A stretch of 64,000 nucleotides of DNA from positions 1 through 64,000 of the forward strand of contig NZ_MSDO01000005.1 of the NCBI RefSeq assembly GCF_001937195.1. Direction: 5' to 3'. Position numbers and translations under genes: made by a program. The DNA is from Salinicola socius. Lineage in GTDB: Bacteria; Pseudomonadota; Gammaproteobacteria; Pseudomonadales; Halomonadaceae. The first letter of the stretch is position 1, and each line of letters opens with the position of its first letter. The notes under the pieces were generated by a model, which did not search any database, was not told the DNA's origin, and worked only from the letters and a program-made list of their open reading frames with translations. Positions 53,001 to 59,877 of this stretch are shown here, piece after piece.

Positions 53001-55841
53001 GCCGCCGGCCATCTCGCGTCCGAACCCCGCGACGCCCAGACGTTCGCCTCCGGCCAACTGGGAGGCCGTGGTCCACTCCAGCAGATGACGGTGGGAGACG
53101 TAGACGCGATAGAGCGTGCGCACGATGGCATCGCTCATCTGCCAGGCCTGATCCGCCAGCAGTGTCAGGCTCAGCAGGCAGCGTCCCGTCTCGGTGCGCA
53201 GGTCCCGCCCAATCGTTCGCCAGTGGTGACGCCAGTTGCCATCACGACGATGCGGTTTCAGCGCAAAAAACACCGGGATCAGCGCGGGAATCAGCATGCA
53301 TGCCAGGGTCAGGGCCATGGCGGTCAGCGCCGCCGGTATCGGCAGCCACGCGCTGAACATGAGGGCAGCGAACAGGGTCGGCGCCAGCAGCGAGCGGCGC
53401 AGGTTGTCGGCGATTTTCCAGCAGCCGACCGCGGTCAGCGCCTGGCGATCGGCGCGCTGGCCCCAGAACCAGGGCAGCAACTGCCAGTCCCCGCGCGTCC
53501 AGCGGTGCTGGCGTCGGGCCGCGACGTCGTAGCGTTCCGGATAGGCCTCGACGACTTCGACATCGGAAGCCAGCCCGGCGCGGGCGAAGATGCCCTCAAG
53601 CAGGTCGTGACTGAGCAGGCTGTTTTCGGGAATTCGACCGGTCAGCGAGTGCTCGTAGGCGTCCACGGCATAAATGCCCTTGCCCGCGAACGACCCCTCG
53701 CCGAACAGATCCTGATAGAGATCGGAAACCGCGGCGGTGTAGACATCCATGCCGCCGGGCGCCGAGAACAGCCGCTGGTAGCGCGAACCCTGGCGACCGA
53801 TAGGCAACGAAGGCGTCACGCGAGGTTGAAGAATGGCATGGCCGCGCACCACCCGGTCGTTGCCACCGAATACCGGCTGGTTGAGCGGATGCGCCATCTT
53901 GCCGACCAGCCGGGCGATCGTGTCGCGCGGCAGCCGCGTGTCGCTGTCCAGCGTGACCACATAGCGAACGTCGGACGGCACCCAGGGCGTATGGCCATCG
54001 ACGGCCACGAACGAGGTGTCGTCGGCACCGCGCAGCAGGCGATTGAGCTCGGTCAGCTTGCCCCGCTTGCGTTCCCACCCCATCCAGCAGCCTTCGCTGG
54101 CGTTGAAGATGCGATGGCGATAGAGCAGCAGAAAGCGCGGCCCGGCAGGGCCGGAGCCATGGCGCAGGTTGAGGCGCGCCATGGCATCGATGGCGATGGC
54201 CAGCAGGATGTCGTCACTGGGTATCTCGGCGGTATCGGCGTCACGGCCATCCAGCAGCAGGGCGAATGTCAGATCGCCGCCGCTGCCGGAGAGGTAGTGT
54301 ACTTCCAGGCGCTCGATCAGTTCGCGCAGGGCGGCCGCCTCGGTCAGCATGGCGGGGACCGCGACCAGCGTTCTCAGCCCGGTGGGGACGCCGTCCTCCA
54401 GCGCCAGCCCGGGCAGCGCTTCGCCGCCGACGCCCATGCCCATTGCGCGATTGACCAGTGCCGTCGCGACCTCGTACGCCGGCAGAAAGATCAGCAACAG
54501 CCAGGGCAGTTGCCACAACCACGCCAGGCCGGTGGCGCTCAACGCCCAGATCGCCAGTCCCAGCAGCGCTATCGTGATCAGGCTCGTGGCACAGGCATAG
54601 CCGGCCAGCCCCGCCGCCAGCACGATACGCCGGACGCGAAGCCCCAATGGCGGGTGGAAACCGAGCGTTCGCTCCAGCTCACGGCGACCGTCGGCGACCA
54701 GGTAATACCCTGGATCGGAGCGTCGCTGCACTTCGGCTGGCGGGCAATCCGTCGGCGGCGCTTTCCGCGCGGCTTCGAGGGCCGCTTCGGTGACCGATAG
54801 TTCATCGCGTTGCGAACCGCGAGCCAGTTGTTCGATGGCGTTGCGGTAACGATCCCGGGTGACGAAATCCATCTCGGCGAAACGGCTACCTGCGCGCAGT
54901 CGCTGATCGACCAGACTGACCTGCTCGACCTGGGTCGCCCAGTCGAAGTCGGCGATCAGGCGCAAGCTGGTGATGGTGTTGCGAACGCTGACGTTGGAGG
55001 CGCCCTGACGTTGGTGGGCGTTCTGCACCACGGCGGTGGTCGTGGTGTCGAGGCGAATGAACTCCTGTTCCAGCCAGGCCAGCGCCGGCGTCTTGCCGGG
55101 ATCCTGATCGCGCAACCGCTTGGCCAGCTGGGCCAGGAACTGGGAGGCAAAAGGATCGGCGATATCGAGATTGGCATAGGCCTGCAGCGGTTCGCTGCCG
55201 GCGCCCGGGCGAAGCAGGTGTTCGCACAGCGCGTCGGCCTCGGCACGGGCTTCCAGGCCACGCACGATCTGGGCGGAAAGACGGCGCAGATTTTCTACCA
55301 GCACCAGCCGCAGACTGATCGCCACCGCCCACAGCTCGCCGATGGTCAGCGGTTCGACGCGCTGATAGGCATTGATGAAACGACTCAACGTCAATGGATC
55401 GAAGTGGCTGTCGGTATGAGCGACGTAGCCCCAGGTCAGACCGAAAACGCGGGGATAGCCGGCAAAGGGGCCATCGGCGAGTTTCGGCAGCTGGCGGTAA
55501 TAACCGGGGGGGAGATCCTCGACGATATCGCTGACGTGCTTTTCGACATGATGATAGTGATCGAGCAGCCACTCCGCCGCCGGCACGATGCTACGGCGGT
55601 GGCTCACTTCATTGGTGATGGCCCGATAGGCGACTTCCAGCGCCACGGTGTTGTCTCGCAGTCGGCGGTACAAGGGCAATACATCGGGTGGATCCGAGGT
55701 GATGGGCTGTGCCACTGCGAGGCTCTGGGCGTGTTGCTCGAGCCGTTCGGGGCCAAACAGCTCTTCGCGCACCGGCGCCTTGGCGTCCCATGGAGACGAG
55801 AGTTCGGTGATGGCACTACCCCGTCGCCACCAGGCGTTCAT
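47004..55841 (-). CDS. cyclic beta-1,2-glucan synthase (NdvB/Cgs-like)
   Basis: A giant inner-membrane protein of 2945 residues that should make periplasmic (osmoregulated) beta-1,2-glucans. The N-terminal ~450 residues are helical. Membrane segments follow around 460-520. The GT84 glycosyltransferase has RYVVTLDSDTRLPRDT near residue 634 and QHRWTRGDWQLLPWFW near 780. More membrane helices come at ~830-1000, then a glucoamylase-like DUF3131 domain (GLYLLACIAARDFAWIG, MERCKGHFYNWYDT) from ~1050. Two beta-sandwich regions and a C-terminal GH94 phosphorylase with GTGDWNDGFNRIG near 2590 set chain length. Domain order and size match Rhizobiales Cgs. The last ~35 residues are a low-complexity SDPAS-type tail. 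ATG at 55841 follows GGAGGTG. Confidence 0.93.
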   Translation of the reverse strand: MNAWWRRGSAITELSSPWDAKAPVREELFGPERLEQHAQSLAVAQPITSDPPDVLPLYRRLRDNTVALEVAYRAITNEVSHRRSIVPAAEWLLDHYHHVEKHVSDIVEDLPPGYYRQLPKLADGPFAGYPRVFGLTWGYVAHTDSHFDPLTLSRFINAYQRVEPLTIGELWAVAISLRLVLVENLRRLSAQIVRGLEARAEADALCEHLLRPGAGSEPLQAYANLDIADPFASQFLAQLAKRLRDQDPGKTPALAWLEQEFIRLDTTTTAVVQNAHQRQGASNVSVRNTITSLRLIADFDWATQVEQVSLVDQRLRAGSRFAEMDFVTRDRYRNAIEQLARGSQRDELSVTEAALEAARKAPPTDCPPAEVQRRSDPGYYLVADGRRELERTLGFHPPLGLRVRRIVLAAGLAGYACATSLITIALLGLAIWALSATGLAWLWQLPWLLLIFLPAYEVATALVNRAMGMGVGGEALPGLALEDGVPTGLRTLVAVPAMLTEAAALRELIERLEVHYLSGSGGDLTFALLLDGRDADTAEIPSDDILLAIAIDAMARLNLRHGSGPAGPRFLLLYRHRIFNASEGCWMGWERKRGKLTELNRLLRGADDTSFVAVDGHTPWVPSDVRYVVTLDSDTRLPRDTIARLVGKMAHPLNQPVFGGNDRVVRGHAILQPRVTPSLPIGRQGSRYQRLFSAPGGMDVYTAAVSDLYQDLFGEGSFAGKGIYAVDAYEHSLTGRIPENSLLSHDLLEGIFARAGLASDVEVVEAYPERYDVAARRQHRWTRGDWQLLPWFWGQRADRQALTAVGCWKIADNLRRSLLAPTLFAALMFSAWLPIPAALTAMALTLACMLIPALIPVFFALKPHRRDGNWRHHWRTIGRDLRTETGRCLLSLTLLADQAWQMSDAIVRTLYRVYVSHRHLLEWTTASQLAGGERLGVAGFGREMAGGTLLSLSLALVLAVVEPPAWPLALPLLLLWLLAPLIALWTSRAPADTTDNLRLSPPQAQALRRIARRTWQFFDTFVTPDSHALPPDNFQLDPKPVIAQRTSPTNIGLYLLACIAARDFAWIGTHRAVERLEETLATLREMERCKGHFYNWYDTRTLAPLEPLYVSTVDSGNLAGHLITLASACDAWATHPHVLDPREGLSDTLLLCREDIAATEWVSEETRKALLGELDTLSTHLEATAYGIEYCDFLRQSIDACQRLLATPTPATANVGTLDVDAATGEVSPQRWLLILQQCLDEHRRDAEDTAPLSPERHNGGSRRSDTSVSEIHTATRAPDAHQDTLTQRLGALAGEARRLALEMDFHFLLVPERKLMSIGYAPREDRVDEGCYDLLASEARLASLLAIAKGDLPTRHWFRLGRAVTPLKDGVALISWSGSMFEYLMPSLIMRAPLGSLLEQTNRLVVASQRHYAKRQDIPWGISESAYNARDIDFTYQYSNFGVPELGLKRGLGDNLVIAPYATALATMVAPQAALENFARLRAMEAESHFGFFEAIDFTPTRLPVDQTFVIVRNVMAHHQGMTIAAIANALLEGRLRSHFHSEPMIQASELLLQERLPREVATLPSPNDADHAAPSSTIAPAAAVRRLEGEPATPPVTHLLSNGRYSVMLTAAGAGYSRWQQQAITRWREDATCDEWGSFILLRDHDSDARWSAGAHPIKGPADHREVVFAEDHARFTRRDGDLTTMLEVLVSGEDDGEVRRLSVTNGGRHEVTIDVTSYAEMVLTQPPTDDAHPAFAKLFVETDFVPEYTALTATRRRRAAQETPIWAAHFAVTKGECEGEPQYETDRARFLGRGRQLGNARALDHQPLSNTTGVVLDPIFSLRYTLRIAPGHVGHIDFWTVVAESRDTLLALIDKHHDISAFERARTLAWTQAQVQLRHLDIDLEEAADFQRLAAPILYSDARFRPSSQALKRGLSVQSNLWPMGISGDLPIVLLRLGDLEEIAWLKTLLRAHEYWRAKGLGVDLVIINDRAHSYLQELQDAIETAVRSNRPPTHVDGHLALGSVYTLRANQLSLASHELLLAVARVVLTARKGALPAQLDALLAAPTIRHDASVGPGTRSGSTPQDRVSHNGKTDTQAPHHRPAVAPSSRPPLGDLMFFNGTGGFDRGGREYVCVLDDGATTPQPWINVIANAGFGFQVSAEGGGYTWADNSRENQLTPWSNDPVSDLPGEVIYVQDADSGELTTVTASPGRTGSHRRATDHPIRHVARHGFGYTRFEHDTAELSMALLQYVPLNDPIKISRLTLENRTARPRRLVVTAYTAWVMGTSRATTAPFLVSEHDTATGALLMRNPWNQAFPGRVGFVDLDGHQSGWTADRREFLGEGSLAAPDALTEQRPLSASVGAGYDPCTVQQRTLTLAPGEAVEIVTFMGQTGSDEAARELIERYRGTDLDAKLGEVEAYWQTLQSSLQVNTPDPAMDLMLNGWLMYQTLACRVVARSAFYQASGAYGFRDQLQDGMALTFAMPALARHHLLRAAGRQFVEGDVQHWWLPHSGQGVRTRISDDRVWLAFAAATYIRATDDTTVLDERVGFLEGAPLAPEAHDDFAQPLVADEAASLFEHCARALNQALEQFGEHGLPLIGTGDWNDGFNRIGEAGRGESVWLGWLLLRTLALFAPLAEARDAPQDRACAGRWRERAETLRQALESEAWDGEWYRRATFDDGQWLGTRDNDACRIDAIAQSWAVLSEGADPERAAQAMASVERHLIHPEQRLALLFTPAFDDTALEPGYIKGYPPGLRENGGQYTHAAMWSILAFVKLGQAERAHRLFSLLNPINHALTPEAVARYRVEPYVIAADVYSEAPHVGRGGWTWYTGSAGWMYQAGAGGILGIRREGLQLIVSPCIPDAWPGFSATVNLEGSACMIRVERPTAGHPAGATLDDEPLADSATEARLTLDGKPHRLILRLAERGSDPMSSDPASPDPASRTSSPRTPQPDPVGDCP

Positions 55842-56427
55842 TGTCCACCTCCGCAGGAAGGGGGGCGGGATCGAACGAGGGATAACCTGTCGCGTGGATG
55901 CATTGGTGATCTCCTGCCTTCGACCGAGCGGGATCAGGGCTCGCGTCGAGACGATAACTCCATGCCATGGTGCAAAACGAATCACGCCCGCTGGCGTTAG
56001 GCGGTGTCACTCGAAGGTTCGTCGAGTGTCGAGGTGGAGTGAGCCATGAACGACCGTCACGGCGTTCTACGAGGTGGGGGGAGTCGCAGGAAGTGATAAC
56101 CGACCTTTGATGATCGGCACGCGTCTAGCGAGAATCCGAGCAGATCGTGATCTTGAGTATGGGCGCTGGTTGGCGAATTAGCGAATACTCACTTTTCGGA
56201 TGTCCCGAGATTTTCCTGCCGACAAAGGAGAAATCGCGCTTACCGTGGCGAGGTCACCGGCGCTGTCTCGATCCGATAGAATCGAATGGATGATCGGGAA
56301 TCGAATTCTGCCGATAAAAGTATTGGTCGGCGCCGATAAAAAGAACTAGTTTCCTGATTCCGAGTCCGCCTGCAAGGTCTCGGCTTCCCCGTTAGTGTCG
56401 TTTTCTCTCGCTTGAACACAGGAGCTC
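55842..56427. other. 586-nt gap upstream of the glucan synthase
   Basis: It holds the leader and promoter of the glucan synthase (minus) and of a small plus-strand gene. The right half is AT-richer. GCCGATAAA occurs twice (around 56312 and 56331), but the spacing to any -35-like box does not fit sigma-28. No gene was seen. Confidence 0.45.
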
Positions 56428-56673
56428 ATGTCTCCAAGGAAGTCCTCGGTGAAGATCACGTCTCACGAGCAGCGGCTGCTCGTCCCTAGAAGAACGAATG
56501 TTCCCGTGGCAGGAAGCCTTAACGCCAAGGCGATAATAAATAACGTCCCCCTCGGCACGCTAAAGACAAGAATCAGGAAACTGATCGACAGTGGCATCGA
56601 GCGCGAGCGGGCAATCGAGATCGCGTTGAACCGGCCCATTGGCCCTCAGGGCAGACCACGCAAGCAGGACTAA
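56428..56673 (+). CDS. small basic protein of unknown function
   Basis: An 81-residue protein that I do not recognise. It is strongly basic (many Arg/Lys, such as RKSSVKITSHEQRLLVPRRTN and the C-terminal GPQGRPRKQD). A central segment NAKAIINNVPLGTLKTRIRKLIDSGIERERAIEIAL could form a helix-turn-helix-like or short two-helix unit, so DNA or RNA binding is possible. There is no signal peptide or Cys. The start at 56428 has AGGAG four bases upstream, which supports real translation. The gene is less GC-rich than its neighbours. A terminator lies about 130 nt after the stop. Confidence 0.6.
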   Translation: MSPRKSSVKITSHEQRLLVPRRTNVPVAGSLNAKAIINNVPLGTLKTRIRKLIDSGIERERAIEIALNRPIGPQGRPRKQD

Positions 56674-56802
56674 AAACCCGGCTAGCCGTATCAAAGCGCT
56701 ACTGATATCGAATTGAGTGCGAAATGACGCGCTTGTCGGCGTTTTATTAAGCAGCGCTTAAGCTAAGCTGCGCTCGGTTTCGATTCCCGCGAAACACATT
56801 TG

Positions 56803-56829
56803 GCCCCGACTCGGTTCGGGGCTTTTTTT
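56803..56829 (+). terminator. terminator after the small basic protein gene
   Basis: GCCCCGA and TCGGGGC arms with a six-base loop are followed by seven T. Clear rho-independent terminator on the plus strand. Confidence 0.85.
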
Positions 56830-56859
56830 ATCAACCGAGCCGACGGCAGACGCGTCGGT

Positions 56860-57336
56860 TCAGGCTCTGAGCCAGGCGTAAAGCAGCTTGTAGAAGGTTT
56901 CCTCATTCAGAGGCACGTACTTGGACAGGTCACGCTTCTGGCCGAACTGCAGGTCGGTGAAGTAATACTCCCCCTCGGACTCGATGATCTCCTTGATGTC
57001 GTCTTCGTCCGATGAGGCAAACAGCAGTACGCGATTGCCGTGAAGGTACTGTTCTTCCGGTTCGACGTGCAGCTTGCAGCTACCCAGCGAGATGGTCAGT
57101 TCGCGCAGGGTCAGCTCGAAGGTCTCGTCGAATTTCTCGAGCGTGTGAGAAGTATCTTCGTAGCGAACGTCGATGCCCTCCATTTCCAGCGCCGCGATCC
57201 ACCCCTCGATGTTGCTCTGCAAGACGCGCAACTGCTCCTTGCAGGTATTCAGTTCCTGTTTGAAATCCGTCAGCTGCTGCTGGCAGTTGAGAATCTCGTC
57301 CTTGATATAGCTTTGGAGTTGCGCGATATCGACCAT
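56860..57336 (-). CDS. coiled-coil hypothetical protein
   Basis: A 158-residue acidic cytoplasmic protein with no recognised domain. Residues ~1-55 (MVDIAQLQSYIKDEILNCQQQLTDFKQELNTCKEQLRVLQSNIEGW) have heptad-like Leu/Ile spacing and should form a coiled coil. The remainder alternates beta strands (FELTLRELTISLGSCKLHVEPEEQYLHGNRVLLFAS) with acidic turns and ends in a helix (ETFYKLLYAWLRA). GGGGATC precedes the ATG at 57336. It faces the small basic gene convergently and follows a terminator of the zinc-ribbon genes, so it is transcribed on its own. Confidence 0.7.
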   Translation of the reverse strand: MVDIAQLQSYIKDEILNCQQQLTDFKQELNTCKEQLRVLQSNIEGWIAALEMEGIDVRYEDTSHTLEKFDETFELTLRELTISLGSCKLHVEPEEQYLHGNRVLLFASSDEDDIKEIIESEGEYYFTDLQFGQKRDLSKYVPLNEETFYKLLYAWLRA

Positions 57337-57394
57337 GATGATCCCCTTGCATCGATCCCTTGCGGGCCCGATGTCTATAGTAGTCTGCTGACGA

Positions 57395-57420
57395 CAAAAA
57401 ACCGCCTGTCGCAGGCGGTT
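57395..57420 (-). terminator. terminator of the zinc-ribbon gene pair
   Basis: Read on the minus strand, ACCGCCTG and CAGGCGGT form an 8-bp stem, followed by TTTTTT. It ends transcription of the two small genes at 57469-57911. Confidence 0.85.
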
Positions 57421-57468
57421 TCGAAGCTGTGGCTTTGACGACGACGGTTCGAAAGACGTCGATGTCGA

Positions 57469-57663
57469 TCAGGCGGCCGCCGGATGATGGCCGAGGCGGG
57501 AGCGCTGTATTGCGCTCAGCGCTTTCTCCAGATCCAGCGTCTTGCACTTGAAGGCGCTGCAGTTGGCACAGCGGACATTGGCGCCTTCGCTGGCGTTCAC
57601 CGGCAGATAAAACTGCTGGTGCGAACAGACCGAACAGCTAAGTTCCAATGTCACCCGGATCAT
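57469..57663 (-). CDS. small zinc-ribbon protein
   Basis: A 64-residue protein with two CxxC pairs (Cys10/Cys13 in SCSVC and Cys32/Cys35 in RCANC), the layout of a rubredoxin- or zinc-ribbon knuckle. A short helix and a basic, Ala-rich tail follow (LEKALSAIQRSRLGHH). It probably binds zinc; partner and role are unknown. Its ATG overlaps the stop of the upstream zinc-ribbon gene by four bases (ATGA), so both are made together. Confidence 0.7.
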   Translation of the reverse strand: MIRVTLELSCSVCSHQQFYLPVNASEGANVRCANCSAFKCKTLDLEKALSAIQRSRLGHHPAAA

Positions 57664-57911
57664 GCCGTGGCCCTCAGGGTGGGGTAGTGATCGTTCAGGG
57701 GACGATTTTCTCGTGCCATTTTCAGTGTCAGACTGCGGCACTGATTGAGAATCTGCATCGAGTAGTTGGGAGCGTGCGAGTCCGTCCAGTGACCCACGGT
57801 GTCGAGAAAATCTCCGCATTCGGAACAACTGATTTCGTCCCAGTCCTCCAGTGCTTCGACTGAAACCGATTGAGCGTTACCGCAGCGGGTGCATGAGATA
57901 GTGTCTTTCAT
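57660..57911 (-). CDS. small zinc-ribbon protein, upstream partner
   Basis: An 83-residue protein with Cys7/Cys10 (SCTRCGN) and Cys29/Cys32 (SCSECGD), a zinc ribbon related in layout to that of the next gene but not closely in sequence. The C-terminal half is helical and polar (NYSMQILNQCRSLTLKMARENRPLNDHYPTLRATA). The start at 57911 follows GGGAGGG and begins just before the first CxxC; a longer frame to 58034 is unlikely. It is coupled to the downstream gene by a four-base overlap. Function unknown. Confidence 0.7.
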   Translation of the reverse strand: MKDTISCTRCGNAQSVSVEALEDWDEISCSECGDFLDTVGHWTDSHAPNYSMQILNQCRSLTLKMARENRPLNDHYPTLRATA

Positions 57912-58591
57912 GATCAGCCCTCCCTGGCTTGGGTTGGTCGATCGACCAACCAGAATGGTGGCAATCCTTGCCGCTTGATGCTGGGCGTCCTTGCCCGGTG
58001 CTGCCCGGCTTTCCGTGCCGGCTGACGATTTCATGCTGGCACACCCCGCTAGTGCTGTACAAGCCTTGTACGAGACGCCGTGTCAGGCTAAGTTATCCTG
58101 CGTTAAATTTTGTTCACTAAGCCGCTGAATCCATTGGGACGGCAGCACTCGCGAATTTTGAAAACTTTTGTAATTCCGCCATGTCGTGTCCGCGGTGTCG
58201 TCAGTTCTTCAATGAAATCCGAGGACTACGACGAATGGATGGGGTGGGGCGTCACCGTTCTGTCATCGAGATCAGTCACGTTGGGACGGCAAGAGCCAGG
58301 AAGGCGACGATATCATCGGCAGGGAGGCAGAGAGCAGGAAGCTCGTTCGAGTGGACAAGGAAAGGTTTCAGGACCAGCGCTCAGCCGTGAGGCTTGGCGC
58401 TTTCCTGTCCATGTCCCCCTACTGTCCGTGTGATCGTTCCCGTGCCCTTGTTTTCGAGCCTCGCTAACGCTGACTTTTACCGGATTCGTCACCAATACGT
58501 GGGGGAATGCGGTTACCTGCATTCTTCACTAAACGTTTGCACGCTGTGACCGCTATGCTTGGTGAACAAGTCCCTTCGATTCGGAATCCTC
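57912..58591. other. 680-nt gap with a long hairpin
   Basis: Frames on the plus strand (58110-58433, 58181-58390) lack a convincing ribosome site and share no domain with known proteins, although the second begins with one CxxC. The clearest structure is the hairpin at 58353-58410. The right end should carry the promoter of the AI-2E family gene. Confidence 0.45.
58353..58410 (+). other. long imperfect hairpin, possible structured RNA
   Basis: GGACA and GGAAAG (58353-58364, one bulged A) pair with CTTTCC and TGTCC (58400-58410), giving an 11-bp outer stem that encloses a 35-nt region with its own short CCA/TGG helix. No T-run follows. It could be part of an unknown RNA or a decayed terminator. 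Confidence 0.35.
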
Positions 58592-59737
58592 ATGAGTTCT
58601 CTGAGCCAGCACAAAGCGTTCATCCTATTGCTGACGCTAGTGTCCATCGCCTTCGTCTGGTTGTTGTTGCCGTATTACGGTGCCGTGCTGTGGGCCGTGA
58701 TTCTGGCAATCCTGTTTCAGCCCATGCATCGTCGACTGGAAGCTCGCCTCGAAGGCCGACATAACATCGCGGCGCTCATCAGCGTGCTGGCCTGTCTGTT
58801 CATCGTCATCATTCCGATGTCACTGATCTTCGGTGCCCTGGTGCGGGAAGGCGCCAGCGTCTACCAGCGCGTGGGCAGCGGGGACATCGACTTCAACGCC
58901 TATATTCAGCAGTTCCAGAGTTCGCTGCCGACATCGGCGCAGACCTGGCTCGGTGACGCCGGCTTCGGGAGCCTGTCCGATATCAGCAATCGCCTGGCAT
59001 CCGCACTCGAACAGGGCAGTCGACTGATCGCCACACACATGTTGAGCATCGGCCAGAACACGCTTCAGTTCCTGGTCAGCTCCGGCATCATGCTCTATCT
59101 GCTGTTCTTCATGTTCCGGGACGGCCGCTCGCTCGGTCAGCATATTCGTATCACGATCCCGCTGAGCGACGAGTACACCTACAAGCTGATCGACAAGTTC
59201 ACCGCCGTGGTGCGCTCCACCGTCAAGGGCAATGTCATCATCGCCATCGTGCAGGGCGCGATCGGCGGCGTGGCGTTCTGGGCATTGGGCATCGAAGCCG
59301 CGCTGCTGTGGGGCGTGATGATGGCGTTCCTCTCGCTGCTGCCGGCGATCGGCTCGGCCATCGTATGGGTGCCGGTGGCCACCTATCTGTTGATCACCGG
59401 CGCCTACGTCAAGGGCGCGATCCTGATCTTCGTCGGCGTGGTGGTCATCGGCCTCGTCGACAACTTCCTGCGTCCGCCGCTGGTCGGCAAGGAGACCAAG
59501 CTGCCGGACTACGTGGTGCTGATCTCGACGGTCGGCGGGATGACCCTGATGGGCATCAACGGCTTCGTACTCGGCCCGTTGATCGCGGCGCTGTTCATCG
59601 TTGCCTGGTCGCTCTATCGCCAGGAGCAGGAGGAAGCCGCCAAACTGCCACCGGGCGAGACGGCATCCGCGGACTCGTCTGCTGAAGCCGGGACAGAGAA
59701 CGGCTCCAGGACCACGCCGGAAATCCGGGAGTATTGA
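58592..59737 (+). CDS. AI-2E family transporter (YdiK/PerM type)
   Basis: A 381-residue inner-membrane protein with about eight helices of the AI-2E/UPF0118 family. It opens with FILLLTLVSIAFVWLLLPYYGAVLWAVILAILFQPMHRRLEAR and has the conserved C-terminal region LPAIGSAIVWVPVATYLLITGAYVKGAILIFVGVVVIGLVDNFLRPPLVGKETKLPDYVVLISTVGGM with the DNxLRP and GG motifs. Members include YdgG/TqsA (AI-2 export), PerM and Na+(Li+)/H+ antiporters in halophiles; which activity applies here is open. The C-terminal 35 residues are acidic and polar. ATG 58592 is preferred to an upstream TTG. Confidence 0.85.
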   Translation: MSSLSQHKAFILLLTLVSIAFVWLLLPYYGAVLWAVILAILFQPMHRRLEARLEGRHNIAALISVLACLFIVIIPMSLIFGALVREGASVYQRVGSGDIDFNAYIQQFQSSLPTSAQTWLGDAGFGSLSDISNRLASALEQGSRLIATHMLSIGQNTLQFLVSSGIMLYLLFFMFRDGRSLGQHIRITIPLSDEYTYKLIDKFTAVVRSTVKGNVIIAIVQGAIGGVAFWALGIEAALLWGVMMAFLSLLPAIGSAIVWVPVATYLLITGAYVKGAILIFVGVVVIGLVDNFLRPPLVGKETKLPDYVVLISTVGGMTLMGINGFVLGPLIAALFIVAWSLYRQEQEEAAKLPPGETASADSSAEAGTENGSRTTPEIREY

Positions 59738-59877
59738 TGCGATAGCTGTCTGGGTGGATTGATTGTTAATATGCTAACTAAATCGCTGCGCCTGGCTGCG
59801 CTCTCTTCGGGCCACATCCCAGGCAGCATCATTACCAGACAGCTTTATTACCCAATAGCATCAGTACCAGGAAACGG

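Noticed and set aside
48417-54800. Very long plus-strand frames (1221 and 789 codons) opposite the glucan synthase
   Set aside because: They are antisense shadows typical of GC-rich genes; the minus-strand frame has the GT84 and GH94 motifs.
56300-56345. Two GCCGATAAA boxes resembling sigma-28 -10 elements
   Set aside because: Spacing to TAAA-like -35 boxes is wrong and the downstream gene has no link to motility.
58110-58433. Plus-strand frames in the gap before the AI-2E gene, one starting SCPRC
   Set aside because: A single CxxC, no second pair, no ribosome site, and overlap with the long hairpin.
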